64,000 nt of DNA from Mesodorylaimus sp. YZB2_4 (Eukaryota; Nematoda; Enoplea; Dorylaimida; Dorylaimidae): assembly GCA_030248295.1 (NCBI GenBank), contig JASANH010000360.1:124001-188000 (forward strand). The letters are read 5' to 3'. The notes beneath the pieces were generated by a model. That model did not search any database, was not told where the DNA came from, and worked only from the letters and a program-made list of their open reading frames with translations. Made by a program: the position numbers and the translations under genes. Positions 50,987 to 62,970 of the stretch are shown here, piece by piece (position 1 is the stretch's first letter; each line of letters begins with the position of its first letter).

Positions 50987-52172
50987 GGGGCCGTTCAAAA
51001 ACGACGTCGTATGCGAATCAGCAATTTTTGACCCTCCCCTCCCCCCACCCCCCCCCCCCCCCATCGTATTTTGTCGTTTTGCGCCTGACCCCCCTTTTCG
51101 ACGTCGTACAAGCCAATACCCCCTTCCCCCCCCCCCCCAAAAAGCAAAGGGGGAGTATAGACATATTTCAAAAAGAAATTTTTTATGAGTATCGGCGCAC
51201 TTTAACCCACGCTGCTCATGTTCATATCTCCTACGAGTCCATATGTCCCAATCCTCATATCGGTAAACATTCCAAGAATATTTTTCGGAATGTTTAATGA
51301 TATTTACTTACTTGATTTCAGTAACAATATGGTAGAGGTAAAATGTGCTGATGGTTTCACAGCTTGACTCTACGCCTTTAGTTCCCAAAGATCGTTTGCG
51401 AATCTTTGAAATGCACTTGTTAAAAATCGAATAAGCAGTATGAAAGCAAAACGAATAACTCTATATGATAGAGCACATTTTTCTTGATCTAACTTTAACC
51501 TTTCTGCTTCAAAAAATTTTTTGCCTCTAGCTGGAAAGCAGTCAAACTTTCAAAGCTGTGCCGGGAACGGCACACACAGCAGCGTCCTTCTGCGTGTCTT
51601 CACCAGGAGCACCTCCACACAAGGGCATCCTGGACTGCACACCGACTTTCTTGGACGATGGCGGGCGGGCTTTGAAACTTGCCCGTGTTCAGCAGCTGAG
51701 ACTGTCTCCTCGTTTGGCTTCCGTCTCTCCACTCGGAGCACCTCTAGGTTACTGGGTGAGCCACCCACGGCCTGGCGTGCAAGGTCAGCCAAGGTTTATG
51801 GTTCGCAAACCGACCTCCATCACCGGGGATTGAACCAAGGACGAGTCCAGCCACTGGCTACTGACCATTATGCAGAGACGAATGCCGAACCGCGCTGCAC
51901 CAACGCGGCCTCCCTATAACAAACTGAGTTTGTCCTGTCCACATTGTAATAACCAAAAATATCATGAATAGGTAACCCAAAAGTGGCTGACCTGTGCTCA
52001 TCTGACCGTAAGTAGGCTCTCGCAGAAGAGTCCGAAATCGAGGAAACACGCTAGAATACCAAGTGTAAAAACGACGTCGTTTTGCCTTTGACCCCCCTCC
52101 CCCTTATGGTTTTTCTCGTTTTGGTGCTGACCCCCTCCCCCTTGGCGTACGACGTCGTATTTGAGCGGCCCC
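50987..52172. mobile_element. GGGGCC-ended non-autonomous DNA transposon with ACGACGTCGT ends
   Basis: The left end reads GGGGCCGTTCAAAAACGACG and the right end is its inverted counterpart (CGTCGTATTTGAGCGGCCCC), with few mismatches over nearly 30 bases. CAA flanks both ends (50984-50986 and 52173-52175), a possible 3-bp target duplication. Each end of about 110-125 bases holds two ACGACGTCGT-type palindromes separated by C-rich sequence. The interior holds a full SINE-A (51520-51910) and no transposase. The superfamily is not assigned; a 3-bp duplication would fit Harbinger-type elements. The two ends could instead be separate small elements. Confidence 0.65.
51520..51910 (-). repeat. SINE-A, full length with tRNA-like head
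   Basis: Read on the minus strand it begins with a tRNA-like head: GGCCGCGTTGGTGCAGCGCG (A box) and, some 70 bases on, CTTGGTTCAATCCCCGG (B box). A body with GGAGACAGTCTCAGCTGC and GGACGCTGCTGTGTGTGCC follows, and it ends CTAGAGGCAAAAAATTTTTT. It is the only copy here with both head and tail, about 390 bp. It lies inside the GGGGCC-ended element. Confidence 0.8.
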
Positions 52173-52269
52173 CAAGACACAAGAAGGCATGATGCAGGAG
52201 ACATTATGCGCCAATTGTATCACAAAAAACAAAACCTACACAATCAAATGCGCAATTTATACATATAAT

Positions 52270-52560
52270 TACAGTAAATATGCAGCATGAAGAAGTGCAT
52301 GTGAAGTGTAAATATACTCCGATAATGTATATAACATATATTATATAATATACATTTTATCATATATTTTATGTAATATATACTATAAAATAGTTGATAT
52401 TGTATACATATTATAATATTATTATATAAAAATTATTATTATATTATATATATTCTATAATTAATATATAAAATATATATTATATAATACTATTATATAA
52501 CATATGTATTATAAAAAAAAAATATATATATATATACTTCAAGTATATATTGTGTATATA
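52270..52560. repeat. AT-rich tract
   Basis: Nearly 300 bases of TATAT/ATAAT repetition with very few G or C, downstream of the minus-strand GPCR gene. It is simple sequence without coding potential. Confidence 0.9.
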
Positions 52561-52801
52561 GTATTGTTGCATTAAACATGATATACATATGTTTGTTATA
52601 AAAAATAAAGCACGAAAACATACTGTACATGACATACTATAAATACTCACCACTCTCTCGCATGCTTGTGTGTTCTCTTATTCATAGTAACTTGAGCATA
52701 CGTTCCCTTTAAAAAAGTATATCCCCTCAAGCACTGGCATACTCGTGACAAGTAATGCTCATCATAACAGCGCCAGGGGAAAGCCCCAACGTCAGACTTT
52801 A

Positions 52802-53923
52802 TTAAATCTTTGCAACAGCCTGATTCTCATCATCCATTTCCGCACACCATCTAATTTTTGTCCATCCGAAAAATGTTTGAACAAATAATTTCCTCAACTC
52901 TCGACTCATTACAAAATATAAAATAGAACTTGTTGTACAGCTGATCAAGGAAAGCAAGTCCATCACTTCGCTCAAATCCATATAAACACTTCTCAGGAAA
53001 AGATCTGGGAAAAGACCAGACATAACTGAGCAGATAGTGTTCGGCAGTTCACAAATGACAGTCGATAATAAAATTGTGACCAAAATTAATGAACTAGGCC
53101 CAACAACTGATTTCGCTGAGTTGGCATATATTTTACTATTTTTCAAATAATTGAATTTCCCGCCATCTTGATTAATGTCTTGTTTCGCACAGAAAGAGGC
53201 CGTTCGATCGCTTTTGGTCTCCGATGGATTTGAAATGCGATACTGAAGATATTGCCGATGTCGTTTATTCCATTGGCGCATGAGGACGACCACTCGAATG
53301 AGATAGTAGGTAAGCAAAGTACAGGGACATAGCTTCAGTAACAGCCCGTTACTCCAATAGATCACCTTAAGTAATAGCTGATCGTACCGCAAAGCGAACT
53401 GCGGTGTGTGCAAAGCGTAATATTTGCTATGATTTCGGGGACATGTCGTATCATTTTTGAAGGGTGGTGACGCACCTTCTTCAATAATATTTTGGAAAAA
53501 TATGGGTGTGCAAATTATAAGAACCAACAAACCCGTACCGAGGGCCAGTCTTATTGTGGATCTTATTGTTTCCGGACCCCTTGGAACAGCTTTGGCCAGC
53601 ACATTCTTTCTGTACATGGCCATGACGACGGACAACCACAAACTGTATCCGCGCAAGTACACGCTCCATATCGAGTATTGTAACTGGAATAAGACCCAGC
53701 CGAATGTGAGCATGGCGACAGGACACGGGGAACGATCTCCCGCTTCGAAGTGTATTTTGTATGCGGTGGTGAAACACATCAGAATAATTTGGGTCAGAGC
53801 AATCAGTACCAGAAATCGATTGACAGTGGATCCTGATACACGTCGAATAAGCAATATGATCATGCACGTATTCGAGAAGATACCGAATGCGCAAATGGCC
53901 AAAGGAATCTTCCAGTAGATCAT
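52802..53923 (-). CDS. Seven-transmembrane peptide-type GPCR (DMSR/SRW-like)
   Basis: The 373-residue frame holds seven hydrophobic segments, at about residues 5-27, 36-58, 70-100, 122-146, 185-215, 270-300 and 315-345. TM1 has the family Asn (FGIFSNTCMIILLI). A Cys at the top of TM3 (SPCPVAM) can pair with one in loop 2 (NDTTCPRN), and loop 2 has N-glycosylation sites. The end of TM7 reads CTTSSILYFVMSRELRKLF, typical of nematode and insect FMRFamide/myosuppressin-type receptors instead of a plain NPxxY. The classical DRY is replaced by sequence near AMYRKNV. An acceptor (CTCTTTTAG) lies six bases before the ATG, so an upstream exon or trans-splice site is likely and an extracellular N-terminus may be missing. 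The ligand is unknown. Confidence 0.85.
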   Translation of the reverse strand: MIYWKIPLAICAFGIFSNTCMIILLIRRVSGSTVNRFLVLIALTQIILMCFTTAYKIHFEAGDRSPCPVAMLTFGWVLFQLQYSIWSVYLRGYSLWLSVVMAMYRKNVLAKAVPRGPETIRSTIRLALGTGLLVLIICTPIFFQNIIEEGASPPFKNDTTCPRNHSKYYALHTPQFALRYDQLLLKVIYWSNGLLLKLCPCTLLTYYLIRVVVLMRQWNKRHRQYLQYRISNPSETKSDRTASFCAKQDINQDGGKFNYLKNSKIYANSAKSVVGPSSLILVTILLSTVICELPNTICSVMSGLFPDLFLRSVYMDLSEVMDLLSLISCTTSSILYFVMSRELRKLFVQTFFGWTKIRWCAEMDDENQAVAKI

Positions 53924-56009
53924 GGTGACTAAAAGAGGATTGTAAAAGAGGTTTCAGAGGAAAAAATTATGCCGGGCCACAGAATTTCTAAATTTATAGT
54001 CAGAGATTACATCTAATATGGCTTCTCTCGAACTGTCTTTCACAGCGTGCGAACACCGTGCTTGTGTCGCCAGGTAAAAAGTCAAGGTCCTCGTGAGCGA
54101 AGGTCACAGTCAAAGTTTTGTACCTAGTCTTTTTTTATTAGCTCCGACTGATTCGACAACATTAGTCTTACTTTATCCATAAGCTAGCTACCCATGGAGG
54201 CAGTCGACATATCGAGAACCTAAACGAAAGGCCGTCTCCGTAGCCTCTACGCAACTAGACAGCTGTGTTCCTCTTCAATCGTAGTAGCATTCAAAATATG
54301 CCTATTGTATGTTCCGATAGTGAACGGACGAGGAGCATTCAAATTAACTATTAGGCGCTCGCTAATGAGGCTAGCCTTGTACAACGAGCCTATTAGCTGT
54401 ACAAGGCTAACAGGATTCCTGTTATCTGGACAGCTAACAAGAAAGCTTTGTCTCCATTCAGTTAGTCTTATTTCTTTAATAAGCTAGGTCCCTTGTCTTC
54501 AAGATTTGTTCAATAGTCGCTAACAACTGTAAATTTATTGAGGAATTTTTTCAGAAGATTGATGAGACCGTTGTCTCAAAAATATCGGCAATGTAAGCCT
54601 GCGTGTAAATGGGCCTGAGACTGCGTGTTTTGATATTTCACCCTTCAGAAACCCACGTGTGAATCATCAGGATTTTGGACATAGACTATACAAACTTGCA
54701 ATGTGCCTCCTACTCGAAAAGGGTTTCACACTTGAAGTCTCATCACCCTGTTACCTGTTTTTACATCCAGTGCCGAATCGTAAGAAGGTAGGGCTAGGGT
54801 GCTTGCTGGGAATTTGAGACCAAAACGAATCTCTGAAACTTTTGATTAGAGCCTACACAGCTCTTACCAAACGTGCAGCTGGTCAGGTACGAACGGAACT
54901 CTTGTGGCTATTGAAGTTATCGAAAGATGCTGGGAGCGATGAGCCAGTGGGGGCACCTTTAATGTTAGCGATCGAAACTCAACTCTGACTGGACACAGCC
55001 CTTGTGCAGTATACTAATCTTTGTTCAAAGCTCTTGTCTATTCATTTGCATCAATCGCGAAAACATGTCAGAAAGAAACAAGGTTATAAACGAGGGGCAT
55101 AAGATATGTAGAGCGCCTAGTTTGGACAACGTCTTATCACGCGATCCATCGGAGAGGTCTCGTTATAGAGTACTCTGTCATAAAACTTTCGCCCCAGTGC
55201 AGCGGCGTCTCAATCGATAAAAGCTAAAGAAGAGTTACCCGGTGATATTTAGCTCTGCAGGCTTGCCATCGTTTGGAGCCCCGGCAATTATTGGTGATAA
55301 GCGATGAATTCGATTCAATAGAAGATTTAAAAACGATAAGACATATTCAAAGAAAGATCTATTCGGATCTATTTGCACGAAAAATTGACCCATACAGCGC
55401 ATACGTAATTTGAGAAAAAAGATACGAAGCCGTGGCAAACAAACCAAACTTCCTTTCTTTCTTTGAGGAAAGACCCTCGTGCTTATTTTTCGCATGATTT
55501 ATTCGCGTCAGCTAGCCACAGGGTAGAGTTTCAGGGGAAAGCCAAAATAACCAGCCATTTTCGTCGAGTTATTTCGAGAGGGTATTTAGATCGAGGGGAT
55601 GATTTCGGAAAAGCTGAATTTCCAAACGCTAGGCGCAGGCAACTCCTCGTTCAGCTACAGTCTCATAAACCCGCTGTCTGAATCCCGCTACATTATAAGG
55701 TACTCTTGCGAACAAGATGAGAAAATCGACAGTTTCTTCAAGCTTCTTGCAAAATTACGACAAAATTTAGAAATTTTATTCAGCGAATAGAGACAGGTTT
55801 TTGAATAATGCCTAAATATCGCGTGCATAGTCCAAAGTTTTAATTTTCGCTCTTGTCAGTGCTCATTTAGCACTGCTCTTGTCAGTGCTCCAAGTGCTCA
55901 TTTAGCAACTCTTCTTATTAGCCTTTATAATGAGTTCAAATGTGTCCAAGAGGACGCACAAGACGATCTAGAACTTCTAGCATTTTCCACATCTTTCTCG
56001 GTCTGATTA
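53924..56009. other. Upstream region of the GPCR, no supported gene
   Basis: Open frames at 55002-55220, 55235-55495 and 55463-55790 overlap each other on both strands without domains or consistent splice signals. A missing 5' GPCR exon may lie here but I could not identify it. Confidence 0.35.
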
Positions 56010-56621
56010 GGGGCCATCCATAAAGGTCGACCGCAGCAGAGGGGGGGGGCGTTGGCAAAAAGTGGTCAGCTGTGGTCGCGGGAGGGGGAGGGGTAGCGGC
56101 CAATGGTCGACCGCAGCAAATTTTTAGACTTTTTACAGACAGAAAAACACCTTTTATCTTCACCAGTAAACGTGTAAACCTTCAAAATATTTGTCTTCTC
56201 TTCTCCTTGGTCTTTCACTCTCGATTATGCAATTTCGGCTTCATCAGGACTCTTATTCCCAACTGGAATGATATCTTATCCGAAAGGGAAAAGTTGGGAG
56301 GCGATGGCCAAGCTGATTTAGGCGTTGATCCGCCTTTCTGGCCGGCAACCCTGACTGGGAGGCCGAAGTTCTATTACGACGGAGGACGGCAGTTTAGCAG
56401 CTTGTCGCTGGCTTTGGACACCTGGCTCCGAGCGACACCACGTTACTGTCAAACGGCGGACGCCCACCCAAGGGGCAGAGAATTGGGAAACTGTCCTCAA
56501 ACACCAGTCGAGACGGTCCCTAAGCTAACGATAAGCCCAAGCCCCTTCTCACCCAGTATGCCCTCGTGTTGAGGTGCTCCCAGTGAAGACACAGGAGCCT
56601 GCCATGAGAGCTGGTCACCTC

Positions 56622-57542
56622 TAGGGATAGGTCGGTATCACCTTTTTCCGGGATCGAGATCAGGGCAAGCCCGATCGGGATCGGGATTTTTTGTTTGAGG
56701 TCGAACAGTTTGCACGCACGAAGGAAATGAGTCTATTTTCCAGACTAAAGCACACTTTAGTCATCCAGGTTTTTTAAGTTTTTATCAGGTCGAGTTTCAG
56801 TCATTATAAATAGGCTGAAATATATGAGTACCGTATTTCCTCGAAATTCTCCCCGCGGGAGAAAGTTTTTTAAATGGGTCCCAGCTGGGGGGAGAATAAC
56901 AGAGGGGGGAGGATTTCCAGCGGTGGGGGGGAGGGAATAAAACTCAAACATTTTCCAGATGCCATTATAAAAAGATAGACAGCCTAAAGCTTCCCAACAA
57001 GTACTGCCAAGTTTGTTTATTTGAATACTTCTCTTCCCGTATTCATGCTACTCATAGCCGAATTCAATCAATATGCACAATATCTTCGTCTTCAACCTCG
57101 TCTTCATCATCTGACTCTGCAAATAAAACATTTTCTATCACGCTAACACTCATATCCTTCACATTTTCCACACCTGATGATTCTGTGCGGTAATTAGAAT
57201 TCGTCCCCAGGAGAGGATTTCCAGAGGGGGCAGAATAAAGTTCAATCGGGGTCTAGACAGGGGAGAATAACCAGAGGGGGAGGATTTCGAGGAAATACGG
57301 TACATTCGCAGTTTCGATACGCGTCCAGCAAGGTCAGCCTAGGCTAAGTAAAATCAGTGTTGCTGTCATTATCGATTTGAGCCGATGTTGCTGTAGTCTA
57401 TTCATCGCTACTGCTTCATGGCAGATATGATGGATCAGAGTGTACCTGCCATGCCTAGCATTTCATAATTATTAGCAGGATCCCGATGCTTCAATGTCAG
57501 GATCAGGATCGGGATCGGGATTGGGAGCCCAACCTATCCCAA
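56622..57542. mobile_element. hAT-like non-autonomous transposon inserted in SINE-A
   Basis: The ends are TAGGGATAGGTCGG and, inverted, TTGGGATAGGTTGG. The octamer GTCACCTC lies immediately on both sides (56614-56621 and 57543-57550), a perfect 8-bp target duplication, the hAT hallmark. Subterminal GATCGGGATCGGGATT motifs occur near each end. There is no transposase. The element itself holds a further insertion. Confidence 0.9.
56831..57300. mobile_element. CCGTATTTCC-ended element nested in the hAT-like element
   Basis: The 470-bp element has inverted ends CCGTATTTCCTCGAAAT, continuing CTCCCC, with one mismatch in about 24 bases. It is flanked by TA on both sides. Inside each end a second copy of the terminal motif lies near a GGGGAGAATAAC block. 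It has no coding capacity. The superfamily is not assigned. Confidence 0.85.
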
Positions 57543-57931
57543 GTCACCTCACAGCCTCGCTTATCATATCATGACTGCTGGCCAGCTAATATGATTGGAA
57601 GTCCCGTAGAGAACTGGGTCGGCGCGGCCCAACCCGCAAAACTTTTTAAAAATATGGGGAAAAGTTGTGGAAAAAGTTTGTGGAGGCTTTTACGAAATAA
57701 AAATCCGCTCCATAAATCAAAAAAGATTTGTCTTCGAAGGAGATGGCATCTTGTCGAGCTCAAGAAAGCATAAGACAAAACATTTCACAAAACTGCGTTT
57801 GGAAGGGGGGTATGGCTGAAGGTGGTCGACCATTTTTGAGGGGGGTTCGCGAGAAGTGGTCGGCATGCGGTCAGGGGGGAGGGGGGTCAAAAAATCGAGA
57901 TTTTGTGCGGCCGACCTTTATGGATGGCCCC

Positions 57932-60513
57932 TAGCACGATACGAACTGTTGAAAATGTGCCACTTTCAGTAGACTAGCTCAAAATGTGATCAAGTGAATT
58001 CGCGACCAGAAGAGGCACTTGCCTCCATAAACCCTCTTCTTCAAGTTGGCATATCATTGACGGAGACGGTGCCAGAAGATAGCTAGATATTTGCAACAGA
58101 AAACAAAGCTGAACAGCAGAGTACAGTAGATTGAAAATGTCAAAGTTTTGTCCAAGCTTTACGGTCAGCAATAAGCTGAACCAGCTGAACCTAATGCTTA
58201 GACGACACATCGCGTATTTAATATGCGACGTCCGACTTTGCTTGGACGCAAATACTACTTTAATGGCACTTCTCTAATGGGAGAAAGCCACCAGCATCCG
58301 ACGCACCTTGCTACTTTGTTATTCTTTAGCTAGTTGAAAGGTCCAGGAGCGAATTATTTTTTCTATGTTTCAGAGTAGTATTCATATCCATCACTCCTGC
58401 CATATAAGCACTGCCGTCAGTAGCTTTTACTGTTTATGATTAATCAAGCGTTCGAGTAGCCTGCTAGTTCTTTCCACAACCATGTATGTTTGGTCCGTCA
58501 CGAGTACCCCCTGCAAGTGAGTGACGGCAATCGCTTTTAAAAGTTGACCCCCTGAAGACTCTATACTTCAACGGGTGCTTGCTCGAGAGGGGAAAGGTGG
58601 AAACTTATTTTTATCTTCATGAGCACCAGGATGATTCCGCGAGTGGGTGCATCATGGTTCCAAGAGCGAGCCTTAAATGGAACCACGTGGTTTCAACTGA
58701 CGTGTGGATCCGCAATTTTTCCACGCGCATCCTCGTGGAACCATGCTTAATCGAGGATTCACATGGGAATCATATGACCCATCATGGTCCTGGTAAAGAA
58801 TATGAGTTACGGTCTATTCCCTTTCTAGACTTCAAGATGCGCATCGGGTGGGGCCAATCTGGGCTTCGCCTAAAAACCCGAATCCGAGTAATCCAGCTTA
58901 CGGGCAGTGCGATCTGCGAAAAAGCAGGTGCACTCTCGGGTGTGATGGCCTCTCGAGAATATATTGCATGATGCACGCACAGTGATAAGCTTCTGTGTTC
59001 GTAAAACAAACTCAAGAAAACCTTGGCGACCATCAAATTATCCATGGTGGGCAAGCGTGACTTTCTTTTTAGCCTGCAGCTCAAGATCCAGAGAGCTTGA
59101 CACAGTACTGTACGTATTATAAAGACAGGCATCAGGCAGCATCTGGCTGCTCGAATGGGGCTTTTGTGGGCCACACTGACCATTAGACTACCTAACAGTA
59201 CATTTTATCAAAGGCTGCATTCCAGGACACTATAAAGCAAATGGGATTTATTATTCGAGCTACTGTCCTCATTTTCAAAGATCTACATAAAGCCCATTCG
59301 TTGGCATGCTATCATTTTTTCTTGAGCGCATTTAAACACGAAAACCACAAGAACCAGCTAATTCGACTCAATTTATCACTTTATCATTTTTTATCTTCAT
59401 TAGTATTTCTGTTCTCGTGGTCTTGAGAAACCACCCAAGATGAGCCATTAGTCAAAAAACATGGCACCAAACCAGAAAGGCAATTATTTCCTGTTTGATC
59501 TCACCGCCTACGCTTCGGGAAGCTCTATATGATATCATAACATAATTTAAATTGGATTTCATAAATTGACCTCTGACTCAGTTTTTTCGTGCTCCCACGG
59601 CCAGAACCTAGAAATCAGATTTCGTAAAAACATCAAATTCTCTTTTTTCAGTACTTTGAGCATGACTGAAGGACAGGTCTGACCTTCTATCTCGTTGTCT
59701 TACAATAGTTCATGCTTACATGTGATGTTATGTGGCTTTTGCCCGTCTGTCGCGAAGAGTGCATATTTTCGATGTTGTGTGGAACGCAGTGAATGCTGGG
59801 CGCAACCGCTCTATCATACAGTTTTACTTGGCACTAACAGTAACAGTTCAGAGGGATGATAGGAGCTCGTGGGAAAAGGAGTGAGTCAGAAGTAGATGGG
59901 GACCGTCTTTTCGCCTAGCTTCTATCAGTCGGAGAGATAATGGCAGTACAAATTAATCAATACATCGATTGAAGTGCTATTACCGTCGAATGAGAAACAT
60001 AAAATATAAATATAAAAATGCAATATAAAATCAGTGGACTGTGCTTGGATAGGACTGGACCAAGAATATCGAGTGAGGTCTGACACACAGCACACAGTGC
60101 GGGGTGAGACCCCGACAGAAAGCAATGCCTGAAGAAGGACCCCGGATGTCATGTCCGTCAACACCCTTCACTCCTTCAACCATTATTATACCTAGCTGCA
60201 AATTAATAGAAATTTGAAATTAGGGGATACATCTTAGGAAGCAGTGCTACAGATACACTTTAGATGGTGGTTTCTGATTTCCATCGGCAATATAACCTGC
60301 TATATTTCCTAACCACTAATTATGAACTCTCGTACATTTGTACTTCTAAACTCACGGTGTACTAACCCAGTTGTCGCGAATGTCATTTGCTACTTTACGC
60401 ACCTATTCACATTCGAGCACTGCCTCTTCAAAAAATGAACTTTAAAAAGTAGAGCAAATGCAAATGCGTCCCTCGCTATTCTACACATTGCTTCCAGTCT
60501 CAAATGTGATAAC
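57932..60513. other. Intergenic region, no supported gene
   Basis: A 130-residue plus-strand frame at 58579-58971 faces an overlapping minus-strand frame and has no domain. The last few hundred bases before 60514 are probably 3' UTR of the K2P gene. Confidence 0.4.
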
Positions 60514-62049
60514 CTATGTTTGGTCTTCCTCTATTTCAGCTTCTTCTATTTCTTCTTCTTTAGCTACGGCAGAAGATTTGTTCCAACTTGTCGATGTTTT
60601 ATTTTGAAATTGGGGGATTCGTGTGAATCCACTTTCGCTCTCCGCATTCGTGGTTTTTCCACTCCCGTTCTTTTTGTCGACACAGGTTGTCGAAGATCGA
60701 TAGTTCGCACAGTAGGTGTATAAACGTTCCAAATAGGTCTCAGCAATTTGTTGAAATACATTGAAAACCATCGAGAATATACTTAAGGCTGTAAATATGA
60801 ATATTATGGCTAAGAGGGCTGCTTCCAAGTTTTCCGGCACCATGTCACCCAGACCGATCGTAGTGAAGGTAACGAAACTGAAATAACCAGCATCTAACCA
60901 GTCCCATTCTTCTAAATAACTGAATAAAGCCGCACCGACCGCCACATAAACCGATAATAATATCACAATTATGACGATCCCGAAATCGAATTCCTCATTC
61001 GATGATGACGAAACTGAGATTTGTCGAATCCATAATTTTAAACCGATGGTTAACAATTTACCAATAACGCTTAGTAGATACAGAGTCATGGGAATACCTA
61101 CTACACCGTAGATTATTGTGGCCACTTTACCAGAAGCCGTGGCTGGGGCTATATTCCCATAACCTAAATTATAAATATTTGCAGACACAGTATTGATCAT
61201 TTATATTCCTAATATAAACGTTGTGCGGTTACATTTTCGTAGACTTACATATTTATGTATGTTTTTGAATAAATATGCATTTGGCAGCAAAATAAATTTG
61301 CGTACTCGTGCTGCACAGTTTATAACAAGCAGATAATGTATATACCTGCAGTGTGCTCGAAATTCTTTGCGTTCGAAAAACCAGAGATAAGAATGAGTAC
61401 CCGTATGTAGTACATGTGCACTTCTTAATGCATGATGTGTTTCCTATGCCTAAGGAATTTTTCATATTCAGACATGCTTCGCGCATGCACCTGCACTTGA
61501 TTTTAGGAAGTTGCATGCATGCAGGTACAGGAAATCTTACCGATGGTTGTGATAATAGTAAAACAATAAAAAAATGATCCTTCCAATGACCATGGATTAG
61601 CTGACTCCTCTGGATTCGTCACATCCACATGTCCTTTTTCAACGTCCTCAACCAGTTGGCTTTCATATAAGTCCATGCGCTCATTGGCAAATAATGTCCA
61701 GTCGTCCTCCGATTTGGCAAGTGCTCCCGCCCACAGCACCTAAAAATGATGTTTTATTTTGCTTCATTTGCTTCACTTTTCTGCAGGAGGGAAAAAGGTT
61801 GCCTGCATTGATTGCATAACCGCATCTCGTGTGTCCACTGTCTAATGCACTCACTTTCAAAAGTTGAGCTCTATTTTCTTCCAACTCTTCAGTTGCTTCT
61901 TCCAAAGCTCCTCGCCTGGCGTCATATTCGAGTAGGTGAAAGAGGACTGCACCAATCGATAAATACACGAAGAGGACAAGAAATAAAAACAAGGCTCTCC
62001 AACCTAAGCTTGAAAATTTCGATCGCAGATCGTCTTTACTTTCGGCCAT
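60514..62049 (-). CDS. Two-pore-domain (K2P/TWK) potassium channel
   Basis: This leak-type potassium channel subunit works as a dimer in the plasma membrane. Exons 62049-61855, 61739-61541 and 61163-60514 give 347 residues with phases agreeing. M1 is WRALFLFLVLFVYLSIGAVL. A charged helical extracellular cap follows. Pore loop 1 is FTIITTIGYGN, pore loop 2 is FTTIGLGDM, and M2, M3 and M4 are clear hydrophobic stretches. The second intron splits the first Gly codon of GYG, an intron position known from K2P genes. The C-terminal tail is short, ending in an acidic stretch (EEEIEEAEIEEDQT). The start at 62049 lies just before M1 and gives normal K2P architecture. The subfamily cannot be fixed by eye. 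Confidence 0.95.
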
Positions 62050-62970
62050 ATTTTTTTATGTCGATGCACAAGTCGCGTTATAAAAAGTCAGGATCGTTGA
62101 GATTCAATGGCATAAGCTGATAAATGCAAAAACCACTAAAGTACGCAATAATGAGCTTTATTTTTTTTAAAGACAATACAATGCAGTCTAGGTGAAAACT
62201 AGATAGCGCCAATGAACGTGGCCCCAACAAAGCTTGTAACTCGTTCCATTTCCAAGTCACTCGAGTCAAAGCAGAGGCTCGCACGAAGTTTCGTCTTTCC
62301 TTTCGCTTTTGCTCAAATGTAACTTCTACAAGTCGGGTAAGACAGGGGACTGGGAAAAGATGCTTACGTTCGTATTCTTCTTCGAAAAGTCTTCACGCAG
62401 CCAGCTTAGTTGTTCGTGTCTCGACTGGTGTGCCTCCTAGTCACCTATACGATAGTGCTAAACTTGAAAGCTTTTCTAAACGTACACATCATATCTCCTA
62501 AGCTATAACCAGTGCGGATCGTGTTCGAGCAAGCCGGGAGTCGTGGCCGTGGAAAAACGTTAAAATGTAGAAGCAGCTGCTGCTCATTTTGAATGCTTGC
62601 TGTATTGCACGCCAGCAACGACTGGCCTTTGGGAACTCTATGAATGTGCATGAGCATACAGCGAATTGCTCTAGTATCATAACTTTTGCTAGTACTGTAT
62701 ATTTTGTATGCTTGGATGGACTAAAATTTCAGGTATTTCTGGTTTGTAATAATAGGCATAGTTTGTAATAATTGTAAATTAGACAGTTTATTGAGCACAA
62801 TGACTAGAAAAATAACTTTGTGTGTTTCCTACTTCATTAGCCTTCACAGTTCATAGTCTTCTTTTGATGGTAAAATCAGTATGTATGGTAAAACCGTTTC
62901 GACTCCAAAATTTTATAATCATAGACTCATGACTGTCAGATGATAGAAGTATTTTCTACTGCAACCTTGA
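62050..62970. other. Upstream region of the K2P gene
   Basis: It should include the K2P promoter and leader, but no motif is clear enough to assign. Open frames here are short and unsupported. Confidence 0.35.

Larger units (their letters stand above)
56300..57650 (+). repeat. SINE-A-related copy split by a transposon
   Basis: The left part (about 56300-56621) matches the 16500 copy through CACCAGTCGAGACGGTCCC, ATGCCCTCGTGTTGAGGTGC and GAGAGCTGGTCACCTC. The right part resumes at 57543 with GTCACCTCACAGCCTCGCTT and continues to the tail CTGCTGGCCAGCTAAT. Removing 56622-57550 restores the order seen at 16740-16860. Confidence 0.8.
56010..57931. mobile_element. GGGGCC-ended DNA transposon, outer layer of a nested stack
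   Basis: The left end GGGGCCATCCATAAAGGTCG and the right end CGACCTTTATGGATGGCCCC are perfect inverted repeats over 20 bases, extending a few bases further with mismatches. TA flanks both sides. G-rich subterminal blocks with GTGGTC motifs recur at both ends. The interior carries SINE-A and two further transposons. No transposase frame is present. Confidence 0.8.

Noticed and set aside
58579-58971. 130-residue plus-strand open frame
   Set aside because: An equally long frame lies opposite, and there is no domain or splice support. Several HGNHM-like repeats suggest simple sequence.
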